A stretch of 64,000 bases of DNA from Nocardioides renjunii (GTDB lineage: Bacteria > Actinomycetota > Actinomycetes > Propionibacteriales > Nocardioidaceae), in contig NZ_CP141058.1 of NCBI RefSeq assembly GCF_034661175.1, positions 1,922,001 to 1,986,000 on the forward strand. Reading direction: 5' to 3'. Within the stretch, counting starts at the first letter, position 1; the number at the start of each line of letters is the position of its first letter. A program made the translations under genes and the position numbers. The notes beneath the pieces were generated by a model, which ran no database searches, was not told the origin of the DNA, and was given only the letters and a program-made list of their open reading frames with translations. Of this stretch, positions 53,100 to 62,571 are shown piece after piece.

Positions 53100-55613
53100 T
53101 CAGCCTTCCACAGGGGCGGGCGCCGGGTCGGACGGCGCGGCACCGGCGGGGCCGAGCTGGGACGCGACCTGCGCCGCGACGGGCGAGGCGACGGCGGCGA
53201 TCGGCTGGGGGGCCGGCACGCCGGACCCGTCCCGCCTGCCGTTGGCCTCGGGCAGGTCGACGGGCGCGCCGCTGGCGGCAGCGGCCCGGGCGGGGCCCGG
53301 TCCGGCCCACGCCGCGACCAGGACGTCCTCGCTCTTGAGGAAGCGGTGGCTGCGGACGCCCCCGGTGGCGCGTCCCTTGCCGGGGTACTCGCTGAACGGC
53401 GTCACCTTGACCGCGCCGGCCTCGGTGCCGGGGAGCGCGGTCGAGGACCCCGAGGCGGTCACCACGACGGCGTCCGAGGGGTCGAACGCCCCGAAGAACG
53501 CGACGTGCTGGCCGGCGCCGAGCTTGATGCCGGCCATGCCGCCGCCGGAGCGGCCCTGCGGGCGGACGCCGGCGGCGGGGAAGTGGAGCAGCTGGGCGTC
53601 GGAGGAGATGAAGCACAGCTCCTCCTCCCCGGTCACGAGCTGCACCGCACCGACGACCTCGTCGCCGTCCTTGAGGCCGATCACCTCCCACTCGTCGCGC
53701 CCCAGGACCTCGGGGTTGACCCGCTTGACGACACCGTCGCGGGTGCCGAGCGCGAGGCCGGGGCCGTCGGTGGGCAGCGAGGTGAGCGCGAGGGCGCGCT
53801 CGCCGGTGTCGAGGGCGACAAGCTCGCTCAGCGGAACCCCACCAGCGACGTTGGGATCGTTGGCCGTCGAGGGGAGCTCGGCGCCGATGTCGATGACAGA
53901 CATTCGAACAAGACGACCACGATTGGTGACAACGCCGATCTCCCCGCGCTTCGAGGACAGCACAGCGGAGACTGTCACGTCATGGTTGGCGCGGTCTCCG
54001 CCGATGCCGGGTGCTCCGGCGTCCTTGGTGCGGGCGAGGAGCCCGGTCGAGGACAGCAGCACGAAGCACGGATCGTCGGTCACCTCGAGCGACGATGCGG
54101 CGGTCGCGGCTGGAGCGGCACCCAGCAGGACGGTGCGTCGCGGCGTGCCGTGCTCCTTGGCCACGTCGGTCAGCTCGTCGGAGACGACCTTCCGGAGCAG
54201 CTTCTCGTCGGCGAGGATCGCGTCGAGGTACTCGATGGTGCGCTCGAGCTCGGACTTCTCCTTCTCCAGCTCGATCCGGGAGAACTTGGTCAGCCGGCGC
54301 AGCGGCATGTCGAGGATGTAGTCGGCCTGCGCCTCCGACAGCTCGAAGACGGAGATCAGCCGCTCCTTGGCAGCGGCGGCGTTGTCCGAGCTGCGGATCA
54401 CCTGGATGACCTCGTCGATGTCGAGGATCGCGATGAGGAGGCCGTCGACGAGGTGCAGCCGGTCGGCGGCCCGCGCGCGCCGGAACGAGGAGCGGCGGCG
54501 TACGACGTCGAAGCGGTGGGCGAGGAAGACCTCGAGCATCTCCTTGAGGCCCAGGGTGCGCGGCTGGCCGTCGACCAGCGCGACCGCGTTGATGCCGAAG
54601 GAGTCCTCGAGCGCGGTCTGGCGGTAGAGCTGCTCGAGGATGGCCTCGGGGACGAAGCCGTTCTTGATCTCGATGACCAGGCGCAGGCCCTGGTGGCGGT
54701 CGCCCAGCTGCTTGACGTCGGCGATGCCCTGCAGCTTCTTGGCGAGAACCAGCTTCTTGATCTGCTCGACGACGCGCTCCTCGCCGACGCCGTAGGGCAG
54801 CTCGGTGACGACGATGCCCTTGCGCCGGGGGGTCACGGACTCGATCCGCGCCGTGGCCCGCATCCGGAACGTGCCGCGCCCGGTGTCGTACGCGTCGCGG
54901 ACGCCGTCGAGGCCGACGATCTTGCCGCCGGTGGGCAGGTCGGGACCAGGGATGTAGCGCATGAGGTCGTCGAGCGTGGCCTTCGGGTGCGTGACGAGGT
55001 GCTTGAGGGCCTGCACGACCTCGACGAGGTTGTGGGGGGCGATGTTGGTCGCCATCCCGACCGCGATGCCGGCGGCGCCGTTGACGAGCAGGTGCGGGAT
55101 GGCGGCGGGGAGCACGACCGGCTCGGTCTCGCGCGAGTCGTAGTTGGGCTTGAAGTCGACCGTGTCCTCGTGGATCGACGCCGTCATGGCGACCGCGGCG
55201 GGCGCCATCCGGCACTCGGTGTAGCGCATCGCGGCAGGCGGGTCGTCCGGCGAGCCGAAGTTGCCGTGCCCGTCGACGGTCGGCAGCCGCATCGACCAGG
55301 GCTGCGCCATCCGGACCAGGGCGTCGTAGATCGCGCCGTCGCCGTGCGGGTGCAGGCGGCCCATCACCTCGCCGACGACGCGGGCGCTCTTCACGTGGCC
55401 GCGGTCGGGCCGCAGCGACATGTCGTCCATCGTGTAGAGGATGCGGCGCTGCACCGGCTTGAGGCCGTCGCGCGCGTCGGGCAGGGCGCGGGAGTAGATG
55501 ACCGAGTAGGCGTACTCCAGGAACGACGACTGCATCTCGTCACGGATGTCGGTGTCGAGGATGTGCTCCTCGAAGTCGTCCGGGAGGGGCTGTTTCGTCG
55601 TACGTCGTGCCAT
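53100..55613 (-). CDS. parC: DNA topoisomerase IV subunit A
   Basis: An 837-residue breakage-reunion subunit. The catalytic Tyr is in [10 protein letters not shown], and the quinolone-resistance region reads [17 protein letters not shown], with Gly at the position equivalent to GyrA Ser83. The C-terminal beta-pinwheel follows, then a Pro/Ala-rich tail. With ParE (44753-46825) it forms topoisomerase IV. ATG 55613 is seven bases after GACAAT; ATG 55622 is an alternative. The two subunit genes are separated by 6 kb and convergent, unlike many actinobacteria with nearby copies. Confidence 0.93.
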   Translation of the reverse strand: MARRTTKQPLPDDFEEHILDTDIRDEMQSSFLEYAYSVIYSRALPDARDGLKPVQRRILYTMDDMSLRPDRGHVKSARVVGEVMGRLHPHGDGAIYDALVRMAQPWSMRLPTVDGHGNFGSPDDPPAAMRYTECRMAPAAVAMTASIHEDTVDFKPNYDSRETEPVVLPAAIPHLLVNGAAGIAVGMATNIAPHNLVEVVQALKHLVTHPKATLDDLMRYIPGPDLPTGGKIVGLDGVRDAYDTGRGTFRMRATARIESVTPRRKGIVVTELPYGVGEERVVEQIKKLVLAKKLQGIADVKQLGDRHQGLRLVIEIKNGFVPEAILEQLYRQTALEDSFGINAVALVDGQPRTLGLKEMLEVFLAHRFDVVRRRSSFRRARAADRLHLVDGLLIAILDIDEVIQVIRSSDNAAAAKERLISVFELSEAQADYILDMPLRRLTKFSRIELEKEKSELERTIEYLDAILADEKLLRKVVSDELTDVAKEHGTPRRTVLLGAAPAATAASSLEVTDDPCFVLLSSTGLLARTKDAGAPGIGGDRANHDVTVSAVLSSKRGEIGVVTNRGRLVRMSVIDIGAELPSTANDPNVAGGVPLSELVALDTGERALALTSLPTDGPGLALGTRDGVVKRVNPEVLGRDEWEVIGLKDGDEVVGAVQLVTGEEELCFISSDAQLLHFPAAGVRPQGRSGGGMAGIKLGAGQHVAFFGAFDPSDAVVVTASGSSTALPGTEAGAVKVTPFSEYPGKGRATGGVRSHRFLKSEDVLVAAWAGPGPARAAAASGAPVDLPEANGRRDGSGVPAPQPIAAVASPVAAQVASQLGPAGAAPSDPAPAPVEG

Positions 55614-55692
55614 GCGGGCCATTGTCCCCGCTGGCCCGCCGAGTCCGGCCGGGGGCTCGCCGGGGCGGGGCGACCTCTTCCGCCGGCGATCG

Positions 55693-55777
55693 GGTCTCGA
55701 CCCGCCTCGCTCGAGAAGAGGCGTCCTCTCGATGGTCGAGTAGGTCGCGAGCGCCAGCGAGCGGGCGTATCGAGACC
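55693..55777. repeat. left inverted-repeat block next to the GIY-YIG gene
   Basis: An 85-bp block opens GGTCTCGA (55693) and closes TCGAGACC (55777). Its right half (55735-55777), read on the minus strand, begins GGTCTCGATACGCC and ends CTACTCGAC, matching the unit at 56151-56192. CGCCTC and GAGGCG within the left half can also pair. It starts 79 bp upstream of the parC start and ends 5 bp from the GIY-YIG stop. Confidence 0.75.
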
Positions 55778-55782
55778 GGCCC

Positions 55783-56091
55783 TCAGTCGTCGGCCCTCTT
55801 CTGCTGGCGCGAGAAGTCCTTCCTCGCCAGGGGCGGCAGTCCTTCGTAGTCGCCGGCGATGAGCGCCAGCCTCTTCGCGCGGCTCCAGCCCTGCACCTGC
55901 TTCTCGCGGGCGAAGGCCAGGGCGACGTTCTCGTGCTCCTCGTGCCACACCAGCTCGACGGGCCTCCGTCCACGCGTGTAGGCCGCGCCCACGCCGCTCT
56001 CGTGCTGGAACAGGCGAGTGAAGAGGTCCCGGGTGCTGCCGACGTAGAAGGAGCCGTCGGCGCACCTCAGCATGTAGACGTAGGCGGTCAT
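55783..56091 (-). CDS. GIY-YIG nuclease family protein
   Basis: A 102-residue single-domain nuclease of the YhbQ/URI type. [20 protein letters not shown] gives the GIY (YVY) and YIG (YVG) motifs, Arg of the active site follows in DLFTRLFQH, and [20 protein letters not shown] includes the metal-binding Glu. Members cut or nick DNA; cellular roles are unknown. It starts at ATG 56091. The gene is bracketed by two inverted repeats with identical ends, an organisation reminiscent of a small mobile element with its own nuclease. Confidence 0.88.
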   Translation of the reverse strand: MTAYVYMLRCADGSFYVGSTRDLFTRLFQHESGVGAAYTRGRRPVELVWHEEHENVALAFAREKQVQGWSRAKRLALIAGDYEGLPPLARKDFSRQQKRADD

Positions 56092-56150
56092 CGTTCGAGG
56101 GTCGTCGTCCGGAGTGGTCGGTGACAGGGGGTGGGCGGGATCTGTGGACG

Positions 56151-56219
56151 GGTCTCGATACGCCTCGCTCGTTCCTCGCTCGGCTACTCGACCAGCGATG
56201 AGGCGTCGGCTGCTCGACC
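56151..56219. repeat. right inverted-repeat block next to the GIY-YIG gene
   Basis: A unit beginning GGTCTCGATACGCC and containing CTACTCGAC (to 56192) matches the left block in inverse orientation. It continues CAGCGATGAGGCG and TGCTCGACC, so CGCCTC can pair with GAGGCG. It lies 59 bp upstream of the GIY-YIG start and 37 bp before the next gene's start. Confidence 0.75.
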
Positions 56220-56256
56220 CGTGATGGATCCGGCGTCGCTCGGATAGATTGACGGG

Positions 56257-58971
56257 GTGACCGAGACGGAGGAACTGCGCACCGTGCCGCCGGCGCCGCG
56301 CCACTGGGAGGCGGACGTCCTGCTGCGCGACGGCCGCACCGCGCACATCCGGCCCATGCAGCCGGAGGACCGAGCGCTGCTGGTGGAGTTCTACAGCCGG
56401 GTCTCCGACCAGTCGAAGTACTACCGCTTCTTCTCGCCCATGCCCGAGCTCTCCGAGCGCGACCTCGACCGGTTCACCAAGGTCGACCACCGCGACCGGG
56501 TGGCGATGATCCTCACCGTCGCGGGCCAGATGATCGCCGTCGGCCGCTACGACACCATCCGCCCGGGCTACGCCGAGGTCGCGTTCCTCGTCGAGGACCG
56601 GCACCAGGGCCGCGGGATCGGCCAGCTCCTCCTCGAGCACCTCGCCCAGGCGGGCCGCGAGCGCGGGATCGAGGAGTTCGTCGCGGAGGTGCTGCCCGAC
56701 AACCAGGCGATGATCCACACCTTCAAGGACGCCGGCTACCAGGTGAAGAGCGCCTTCGAGGACGGCGTGATGGAGCTGGTGTTCCGGATCGACCCGACCG
56801 ACACCGCGATCGGCGTGATGGAGCAGCGCGAGCACCGCGCCGAGTACGCCTCGATCGAGCGCTTCTTCTCCCCGAAGTCGGTCGCCATCATCGGCGCCAG
56901 CCGCCGCCAGGACACGATCGGGCGGGCGCTGGTGCGCCACCTCGTCCTCGGCAACTTCTCCGGCCGGATCCACGTCGTCAACCCGAGCGCCGACTCGGTG
57001 GCGGGCATGCCCGCCTGGAAGACGGTGGGGGAGATCCCCGGCGACGTCGACGTGGCGATCGTGGCCGTCCCCGCCGAGTCCGTGCAGGACGTCGTGCTCG
57101 ACTGCGCCGCGAAGGGGGTCCACGGCCTCGTCGTCATCTCCTCCGGCTTCGCCGAGACCGGCGAGGAGGGCCGGATGCGGCAGCGGCGCCTGGTCGGGCT
57201 CTCCCGCTCCTACGGACTCCGGCTGATCGGGCCCAACGCGCTCGGCATCATCAACACCGACCCCGACGTCTCGCTCAACGCCTCACTCTCCTCGGTGATG
57301 CCGCCCCGCGGCCGCGCCGGGTTCTTCTGCCAGTCCGGCGCGCTCGGCTCGGCCATCCTGGAGAAGGTCCAGAACCGCGGCCTCGGCCTCACCACCTTCG
57401 TCAGCGCCGGCAACCGTGCCGACGTCTCCGGCAACGACCTCCTGCAGTACTGGGAGGAGGACGACGCCACCGAGGTCGTGCTGCTCTACCTCGAGTCGAT
57501 CGGCAACCCGCGCAAGTTCTCCCGCATCGCCCGCCGCGTCAGCCGCCGCAAGCCGATCGTCGCCGTGCGGTCGGGCCGCAGCTCGCAGGGCGTGCCGATG
57601 GGCCACGCGGTCCGCAAGATCGGCGCGCCTCCCGAGGCGGTCGACGCCATGTTCCGGCAGGCCGGGATCATCCAGGTCGAGTCGCTGGAGGAGATGTTCG
57701 ACGTCGCCCAGCTGCTGGCCCACCAGCCGCTGCCGCGCGGTCGCCGGGTCGCCATCGTCGGCAACTCCGACGCGCTCGGGCTGCTGGCCGCCGACGCCGC
57801 CAACTCGGTCGGCCTCGTGGTCAACCGGCAGGAGGCGCTGGGCGCCGACGCCACCGCGGAGGACTTCGAGGACGCCCTCGACGCGGCGATCGACGACCCG
57901 GAGGTCGACGCGGTCGCGGCGATCTTCATCCCGCCGCTCAACGTCGCGGGCGCCCGCGAGGACGTCGCCAACGTCCTCGCCGCCGTCGGCGAGCAGTCCG
58001 ACAAGCCGATCGTGTCGACGTTCCTCGGCACCGAGGGCGTGCCCGAGCTGCTGCGGGTGCCCGACGTGGCCGGCTCCAGCGCCGGCCGCGGGTCCGTGCC
58101 GTCGTACCCCGCCGTCGAGGCCGCCGTGCGTGCCCTCGCCCGCGTCGTCGAGTACGCCGTGTGGCTGCGCGTGCCGCAGGCCCCGCCGGTCGAGCCGAGC
58201 GCCAACGACCTCGACGCGGCCCGGCACCTGGTCAACGAGGTGCTGATGAACCACCCCGAGGGCCGCGACCTCGACTTCCACGAGCAGCACCGGCTGCTGC
58301 GCGCCTACGGCATCGACCTCTGGGACACCTACGCGGTCGAGACGCTCGACGAGGCGACCACGGCGGGGGAGACGCTCGGCTGGGACGTGGTCCTCAAGGC
58401 CACCGCCGACCACCTGCGCGACCGCCCGGACCTGGCCCACGTGTGGCGCAACATCGACAGCGCCGACGAGATGGCCGTCGCCTGGCGCTCGCTCAACGAC
58501 CTCATCACCGACCCCGAGCGGGCCGGCTTCGTGGTGCAGCGCAACGCGCCGCCCGGGGTGCCGGTCACCATCGCGACGATGGAGGACCCGCTGTTCGGCC
58601 CGGTGCTGTCGTTCGGGATCAGCGGCCCGCTGACCGAGCTGCTCGGCGACAAGTCGTTCCGGATCCCGCCGCTGGCCGACCACGACGCGCAGGACATGGT
58701 GCGCGAGATCAAGGCCTCGCCGCTGCTGTTCGGCTACCGCGGCAGCGAGATCGTCGACGTGGCCGAGATCGAGCGGCTGGTGCGCCAGGTCGCGCAGCTC
58801 CAGCACGACCTGCCGCAGGTGCGCGCCCTCCAGCTGCCGCTCGTCCTGGCCGGCGCCGAAGGGGCGACGGTGCTCGGCGCCAACGTGCGGGTGGAGCCGG
58901 TGAAGGACCCGCGCTCCGACTGGTTCGTGCGGCGCCTCAGCACGATGCCGGGGGACACTCTCCCCGACTGA
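56257..58971 (+). CDS. GNAT acetyltransferase fused to ADP-forming acyl-CoA synthetase (Pat-like)
   Basis: A 904-residue fusion. Residues about 20-165 are a GNAT domain with VEDRHQGRGIGQLLLEHL binding acetyl-CoA. The CoA-binding domain follows (SVAIIGASRRQDTIGRAL), then two succinyl-CoA-ligase-like segments (FFCQSGALGSAILEKV), and an ATP-grasp domain at the C-terminus (VLKATADHLRDRPDLAHV, GFVVQRNAPPGVPV). Such Pat proteins acetylate lysines of acetyl-CoA synthetase and others. The GNAT is at the N-terminus, opposite to E. coli PatZ. TAGATT ends six bases before GTG 56257. Confidence 0.92.
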   Translation: MTETEELRTVPPAPRHWEADVLLRDGRTAHIRPMQPEDRALLVEFYSRVSDQSKYYRFFSPMPELSERDLDRFTKVDHRDRVAMILTVAGQMIAVGRYDTIRPGYAEVAFLVEDRHQGRGIGQLLLEHLAQAGRERGIEEFVAEVLPDNQAMIHTFKDAGYQVKSAFEDGVMELVFRIDPTDTAIGVMEQREHRAEYASIERFFSPKSVAIIGASRRQDTIGRALVRHLVLGNFSGRIHVVNPSADSVAGMPAWKTVGEIPGDVDVAIVAVPAESVQDVVLDCAAKGVHGLVVISSGFAETGEEGRMRQRRLVGLSRSYGLRLIGPNALGIINTDPDVSLNASLSSVMPPRGRAGFFCQSGALGSAILEKVQNRGLGLTTFVSAGNRADVSGNDLLQYWEEDDATEVVLLYLESIGNPRKFSRIARRVSRRKPIVAVRSGRSSQGVPMGHAVRKIGAPPEAVDAMFRQAGIIQVESLEEMFDVAQLLAHQPLPRGRRVAIVGNSDALGLLAADAANSVGLVVNRQEALGADATAEDFEDALDAAIDDPEVDAVAAIFIPPLNVAGAREDVANVLAAVGEQSDKPIVSTFLGTEGVPELLRVPDVAGSSAGRGSVPSYPAVEAAVRALARVVEYAVWLRVPQAPPVEPSANDLDAARHLVNEVLMNHPEGRDLDFHEQHRLLRAYGIDLWDTYAVETLDEATTAGETLGWDVVLKATADHLRDRPDLAHVWRNIDSADEMAVAWRSLNDLITDPERAGFVVQRNAPPGVPVTIATMEDPLFGPVLSFGISGPLTELLGDKSFRIPPLADHDAQDMVREIKASPLLFGYRGSEIVDVAEIERLVRQVAQLQHDLPQVRALQLPLVLAGAEGATVLGANVRVEPVKDPRSDWFVRRLSTMPGDTLPD

Positions 58972-58997
58972 GCCCGGTTGCGTGACAGACTGCGACC

Positions 58998-59579
58998 ATG
59001 CCCCGCTCCACCCGTGACGCGGACGTCTCCCACGACCTCCGCCAGGCGATCCAACGCACCGGCTACTACCCCGAGGTCGTCGCCGACGGCGTCTTCTCCG
59101 CGGCCGGGGGTGAGGAGGTCGTCTCCTACTTCGTGCATCACGAGACGACGTTCGACCACGAGGAGGTACGCCGCCACCTGACGGCGCTGCTGCTCACGCC
59201 CACGCGGCTGGTGATCGCCCACACCGACGAGCACCCCGGCGACGACCTGCTGCCCGAGCCCTACACGTCCACGACCACCGAGGCGGTGACGCTGACCTCG
59301 ATCCGCACGGTCGTGGTCACCCGCATGGTGGCGAACCCGACCGCAGGCGTCGCCCCGCCGGCCGAGGCCGTGCTGACGATCGGCTGGGGTGGCGTGGGCC
59401 GCCTCGACCTCGAGCCCGCCGCCTGCTCCGACCCCGAGTGCGACGCCGACCACGGCTACACCGGCACGCTGGCCGGCGATGACTACACGCTCCGCGTCTC
59501 CGCGGCGGCCGAGGGCACGGACGCCGTCGCCGGCCTGCTGGCCTTCTCCGACGCGCTCTCGGCGCGCACGCGAGGGTGA
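58998..59579 (+). CDS. DUF5998 family protein
   Basis: A 193-residue actinobacterial protein. It contains an N-terminal SHDLRQAIQRTGYYPEVVADGVFSA and a C-rich segment CSDPECDAD. The middle part is beta-rich with VHHETTFDHEEVRRHLT and LLLTPTRLVIAHTDE. It is always found, as far as I recall, just before the phosphodiesterase gene, as here, where the stop overlaps the next start by GTGA. CAGACT lies six bases before ATG 58998. Function unknown; a regulator or partner of the phosphodiesterase is conceivable. Confidence 0.75.
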   Translation: MPRSTRDADVSHDLRQAIQRTGYYPEVVADGVFSAAGGEEVVSYFVHHETTFDHEEVRRHLTALLLTPTRLVIAHTDEHPGDDLLPEPYTSTTTEAVTLTSIRTVVVTRMVANPTAGVAPPAEAVLTIGWGGVGRLDLEPAACSDPECDADHGYTGTLAGDDYTLRVSAAAEGTDAVAGLLAFSDALSARTRG

Positions 59580-60715
59580 CGGACCACCTCGGCGGGGGTC
59601 CGGCGTTCACGCCACCCGCGTACGGCGACCGCTCGCTGGCCGACGTCGTGCCCTCGATCGGTCGCGCGCTGGGCGTCGATCTCGACGGGCACCCGGTGGG
59701 CCTCGAGCTGCCCCCAGCGCCGTCGTACGTCCTCTTCCTCGTCGACGGGATGGGCGCCGAGCTCCTCACCCGCTACGCCCACTCCGCGCCCTACCTCGCC
59801 TCGCTCGCCGGTGACGGGGCGACCGGCACCGCGGGCGTGCCGTCGACGACCGCGACGTCGCTGACGTCGCTCGGCACCGGCCTCGTGCCGGGGGCGCACG
59901 GGCTCGTGGGCTTCACGGCGCGCATCCCCGGCACCGACCGGCTGCTCAACCACCTCTGGTGGGACAAGTCCGTCGACCCGGTGGACTGGCAGCCGCACCC
60001 GACGGCGTTCGGCCGGCTGGCGCACGCCGGCGTCCACGTGACCTCGGTCAACAAGCGTGAGTTCGACGGGTCCGGGCTGACCGTCGCCTCGCAGCGCGGG
60101 GTGACGTACGTCGGTGCGGACCGCGTCGGCGAGCGGATCGCGGCGACCGTGAGCGCCTCCGCGCACCAGCCGTCGCTCACCTACGTCTACGACTCCGACC
60201 TCGACTGGACCGGGCACAAGTTCGGTGTCGCGTCCACCCAGTGGCTCCAGCAGCTCGCGATGGTCGACGCCCAGGCCGAGCAGCTCCGCGAGGCCCTGCC
60301 CGCCTCGACGCGGATGCTGGTCGTGGCCGACCACGGCATGGTCGACAGCCCGCGCGAGGCCCGGGTCGACGTCGACGAGGTCCACGGCATGCGCGACGGC
60401 GTCGCGCTGCTGGGCGGCGAGGCCCGGTTCCGCCACCTCTACTGCGCGGCGGGAGCGGTCGACGACGTCGTCGCCACCTGGCGCGAGGTGCTGGGGGAGC
60501 GGGCCACCGTCGTCACCCGCGAGGACGCCATCGGCCGCGGCTGGTTCGGGGACGTCCAGCACGGCGTGCTGCCCCGCCTCGGCGACGTGATGGTCGCCTG
60601 CCACGACGACTCCGCGATCGTCTCGTCGGTCGACTTCGCCTACGAGGACACGCTCGTCGGCCTGCACGGATCGCTCACCTCGGCCGAGATGCTGATCCCG
60701 ATCCTCGTCGGCTGA
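59576..60715 (+). CDS. alkaline phosphatase-superfamily phosphodiesterase/nucleotide pyrophosphatase
   Basis: A 379-residue metalloenzyme of the type I phosphodiesterase/NPP group. FLVDGMGAELL holds the first metal Asp, STTATSLTSLGTGLVPG carries the nucleophile Thr, VYDSDLDWTGHKFG gives Asp-His, and VVADHGMVD gives the Asp-His pair, with HGSLT near the end. It would hydrolyse phosphodiester or pyrophosphate bonds of nucleotides or lipids. No signal peptide, so cytoplasmic. GTG 59576 overlaps the DUF5998 stop. A palindromic terminator follows. Confidence 0.9.
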   Translation: MTDHLGGGPAFTPPAYGDRSLADVVPSIGRALGVDLDGHPVGLELPPAPSYVLFLVDGMGAELLTRYAHSAPYLASLAGDGATGTAGVPSTTATSLTSLGTGLVPGAHGLVGFTARIPGTDRLLNHLWWDKSVDPVDWQPHPTAFGRLAHAGVHVTSVNKREFDGSGLTVASQRGVTYVGADRVGERIAATVSASAHQPSLTYVYDSDLDWTGHKFGVASTQWLQQLAMVDAQAEQLREALPASTRMLVVADHGMVDSPREARVDVDEVHGMRDGVALLGGEARFRHLYCAAGAVDDVVATWREVLGERATVVTREDAIGRGWFGDVQHGVLPRLGDVMVACHDDSAIVSSVDFAYEDTLVGLHGSLTSAEMLIPILVG

Positions 60716-60731
60716 CCCCCGCCACTCCGCC

Positions 60732-60751
60732 TTGAGTCCCTGAGCGACTCA
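60732..60751 (+). terminator. near-palindromic terminator after the phosphodiesterase gene
   Basis: TTGAGTCCC-TGA-GCGACTCA, an 8-9 bp stem with one mismatch, 16 bp past the stop. A nearly identical sequence ends tdk on the other strand at 60955-60975. Confidence 0.65.
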
Positions 60752-60954
60752 CGGCCGAGGCCGGGCGTGTCGGACGACCACAACCACGCGCGTCCGCGCC
60801 CAGCCCCGCGCGTACGACGTCGACGCGGGCTTCTGGTCGTCCAACGCGCCGCGGCCTGTCGGACAGGACGAAGTCAGCTGATCGGCATGGGCCACGCAGG
60901 GCGCGGACGTCTCGCGGTGGGGTTCGTCCTGTCCGACATGCCCAGCCATCCGTC
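60752..60954. other. hairpin-rich spacer between two convergent genes
   Basis: A 203-bp spacer without a convincing gene. TGTCGGACAGGACGAA (60857-60872) pairs perfectly with its complement at 60923-60938, and GGACGACCA (60772-60780) with TGGTCGTCC (60826-60834). It is bounded at both ends by copies of the TTGAGTC...GACTCA palindrome. Frames of 63 (plus) and 66 (minus) residues span it but look like GC-rich artefacts. Confidence 0.6.
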
Positions 60955-60975
60955 TTGAGTCGCTGAGCGACTCAA
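60955..60975 (-). terminator. perfect palindromic terminator of tdk
   Basis: TTGAGTCGC-TGA-GCGACTCAA, a 9-bp perfect stem with a TGA loop, 9 bp past the tdk stop. Confidence 0.7.
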
Positions 60976-60984
60976 GGGCCGGGG

Positions 60985-61638
60985 TCAGCCGAAGGGGAGC
61001 GGCTCGGGAGCGAGGCTGACCGCCTTGGCGCGCGCGGCGGTGAGCCGGCGGCGGTGGTGCTGGCGGCACAGGACCTCGTACGCCACGTCGGCGGGCGGCT
61101 CGTCGGCCTGGTCGACGTCGCCGACGACGATCACCTCGCCCTCGACGACCATCGCGCCGTTCTCGGTGCGGGCGTTGTGGGTGGCCCGCTTGCCGCACCA
61201 GCACAGCGCCTCGACCTGGAGCACGTTCATCCGGTCGGCGAGCTCGACGAGGCGGGCGCTCCCGGGGAACAGCAGCGACCGGAAGTCGGTCAGGATCCCG
61301 AACGCGAAGACGTCGATCTGCAGCTCGTCGACGACCTTGGCGAGCTGGTCGATCTGTGCGGCGGAGTAGAACTGGGCCTCGTCGCAGATGAGGTAGTCGA
61401 TGCGGCCGCCGCGGGTCAGGGAGTCGACGACGTAGGCCCAGAAGTCGAAGTCGGTGTCGACCTCGAGCGCCTCGTGCGTCAGCCCGAGCCGGCTCGACAC
61501 CACCGCCGCGCCGGACCGGTCGTGGATGGTGAAGATCCGGCCGATGCGCCCGCGGGCCGCGTGGTTGTGGTTGGTCTGGAGCGCCAGCGTCGACTTGCCG
61601 GAGTCCATCGTGCCCGTGAAGAAGTGCAGCTCAGCCAT
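60985..61638 (-). CDS. tdk: thymidine kinase
   Basis: A 217-residue type II thymidine kinase of the salvage pathway. The P-loop is FFTGTMDSGKST, the lid/active-site region DYLICDEAQFYS contains the catalytic Glu, and the zinc site uses LCWCGKRATHN and CRQHHRR Cys residues. Length and motifs are normal. ATG 61638 is the start, with a GACAAGAT hexamer region upstream. It is divergent from the sulfurtransferase gene. Confidence 0.95.
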   Translation of the reverse strand: MAELHFFTGTMDSGKSTLALQTNHNHAARGRIGRIFTIHDRSGAAVVSSRLGLTHEALEVDTDFDFWAYVVDSLTRGGRIDYLICDEAQFYSAAQIDQLAKVVDELQIDVFAFGILTDFRSLLFPGSARLVELADRMNVLQVEALCWCGKRATHNARTENGAMVVEGEVIVVGDVDQADEPPADVAYEVLCRQHHRRRLTAARAKAVSLAPEPLPFG

Positions 61639-61692
61639 GTCCCGGGGATCTTGTCACAGCCCGCGTCCGACCTGGCGGCTACCGTGCCGGGC

Positions 61693-62571
61693 ATGGACGA
61701 GGACTTTGCCCGGACCGACGCCGAGGCGGGTGGCCGCGGCCCGCTGATCAGCCCCGGCGAGCTGGCAGCCGAGCTCGACCGGGTCACCGTGCTGGACGTG
61801 CGCTACGCCATGGGCGGCCCGCCCGGACGCGAGGAGCACGCGGCCGGCCACGTCCCGGGGGCGGCCTACGTCGACCTCGACCGCGACCTGGCCGCCCCGC
61901 CGGGCGCCGGTGGCCGCCACCCGTTGCCGGACGAGGCGTCCTTCGCGGCGGCGATGCGCCGGGTCGGGGTGGGTCGTGACCGGCCGGTCGTCGTCTACGA
62001 CGACTGGCAGGGGCGGGCGGCCGCGCGCGCCTGGTGGCTGCTGCGCCACCACGGGCACGCCGACGTGCGGGTCCTCGACGGCGGCTGGTCGGCGTGGCTC
62101 GAGGACGGGCACCCGGTGGAGTCCGGCGAGACCACCCCGGAGCCGGGCGACTTCGCCGTCTCCACGGTGAAGGGGACCGCGGTGGTGGACGCCGACGACG
62201 TGCTCAGCGTCGACGTGCTCATCGACGCGCGAGCGAGCGAGAGGTACGCCGGCGAGACGGAGCCCGTGGACCCGGTGGCCGGGCACATCCCGGGCGCCGT
62301 CAACGTGCCCACGACGGACAACCTCGACGAGCGGGGGCGCTTCCTGCCGGCCGACCGGCTGCGCGAGGCGTACGCCCGGGTGGGCGCCGACACCGACGGC
62401 ACGGTGGCTGCCTACTGCGGCTCGGGGGTCACCGCCGCCCACGACCTGCTCGCGATGGAGGTCGCCGGCATCCCCGCGGCGCTCTACCCCGGCAGCTGGA
62501 GCGGTTGGGTCACCGACCCGCGGCGACCGGTCGCGACAGGACGTCGGCCCGGACCTCGTCACCCACGCTGA
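61693..62571 (+). CDS. tandem-rhodanese sulfurtransferase (thiosulfate/3-mercaptopyruvate type)
   Basis: A 292-residue two-domain rhodanese. The inactive N-terminal domain has VVYDDWQGRAAARAWWLLR where a Cys would be; the active C-terminal loop is YCGSGVTA with the catalytic Cys. It transfers sulfur from thiosulfate or 3-mercaptopyruvate to a thiophilic acceptor such as cyanide or thioredoxin. TACCGT ends seven bases before ATG 61693. The last 62 bp overlap the convergent MOSC gene, and the C-terminal tail (RRPGPRHPR) lies outside the fold. Confidence 0.91.
   Translation: MDEDFARTDAEAGGRGPLISPGELAAELDRVTVLDVRYAMGGPPGREEHAAGHVPGAAYVDLDRDLAAPPGAGGRHPLPDEASFAAAMRRVGVGRDRPVVVYDDWQGRAAARAWWLLRHHGHADVRVLDGGWSAWLEDGHPVESGETTPEPGDFAVSTVKGTAVVDADDVLSVDVLIDARASERYAGETEPVDPVAGHIPGAVNVPTTDNLDERGRFLPADRLREAYARVGADTDGTVAAYCGSGVTAAHDLLAMEVAGIPAALYPGSWSGWVTDPRRPVATGRRPGPRHPR

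Noticed and set aside
60749..60958. Frames of 63 (plus) and 66 (minus) residues in the spacer after the phosphodiesterase gene
   Set aside because: Basic, low-complexity products without ribosome sites; the region is explained better by its palindromes.
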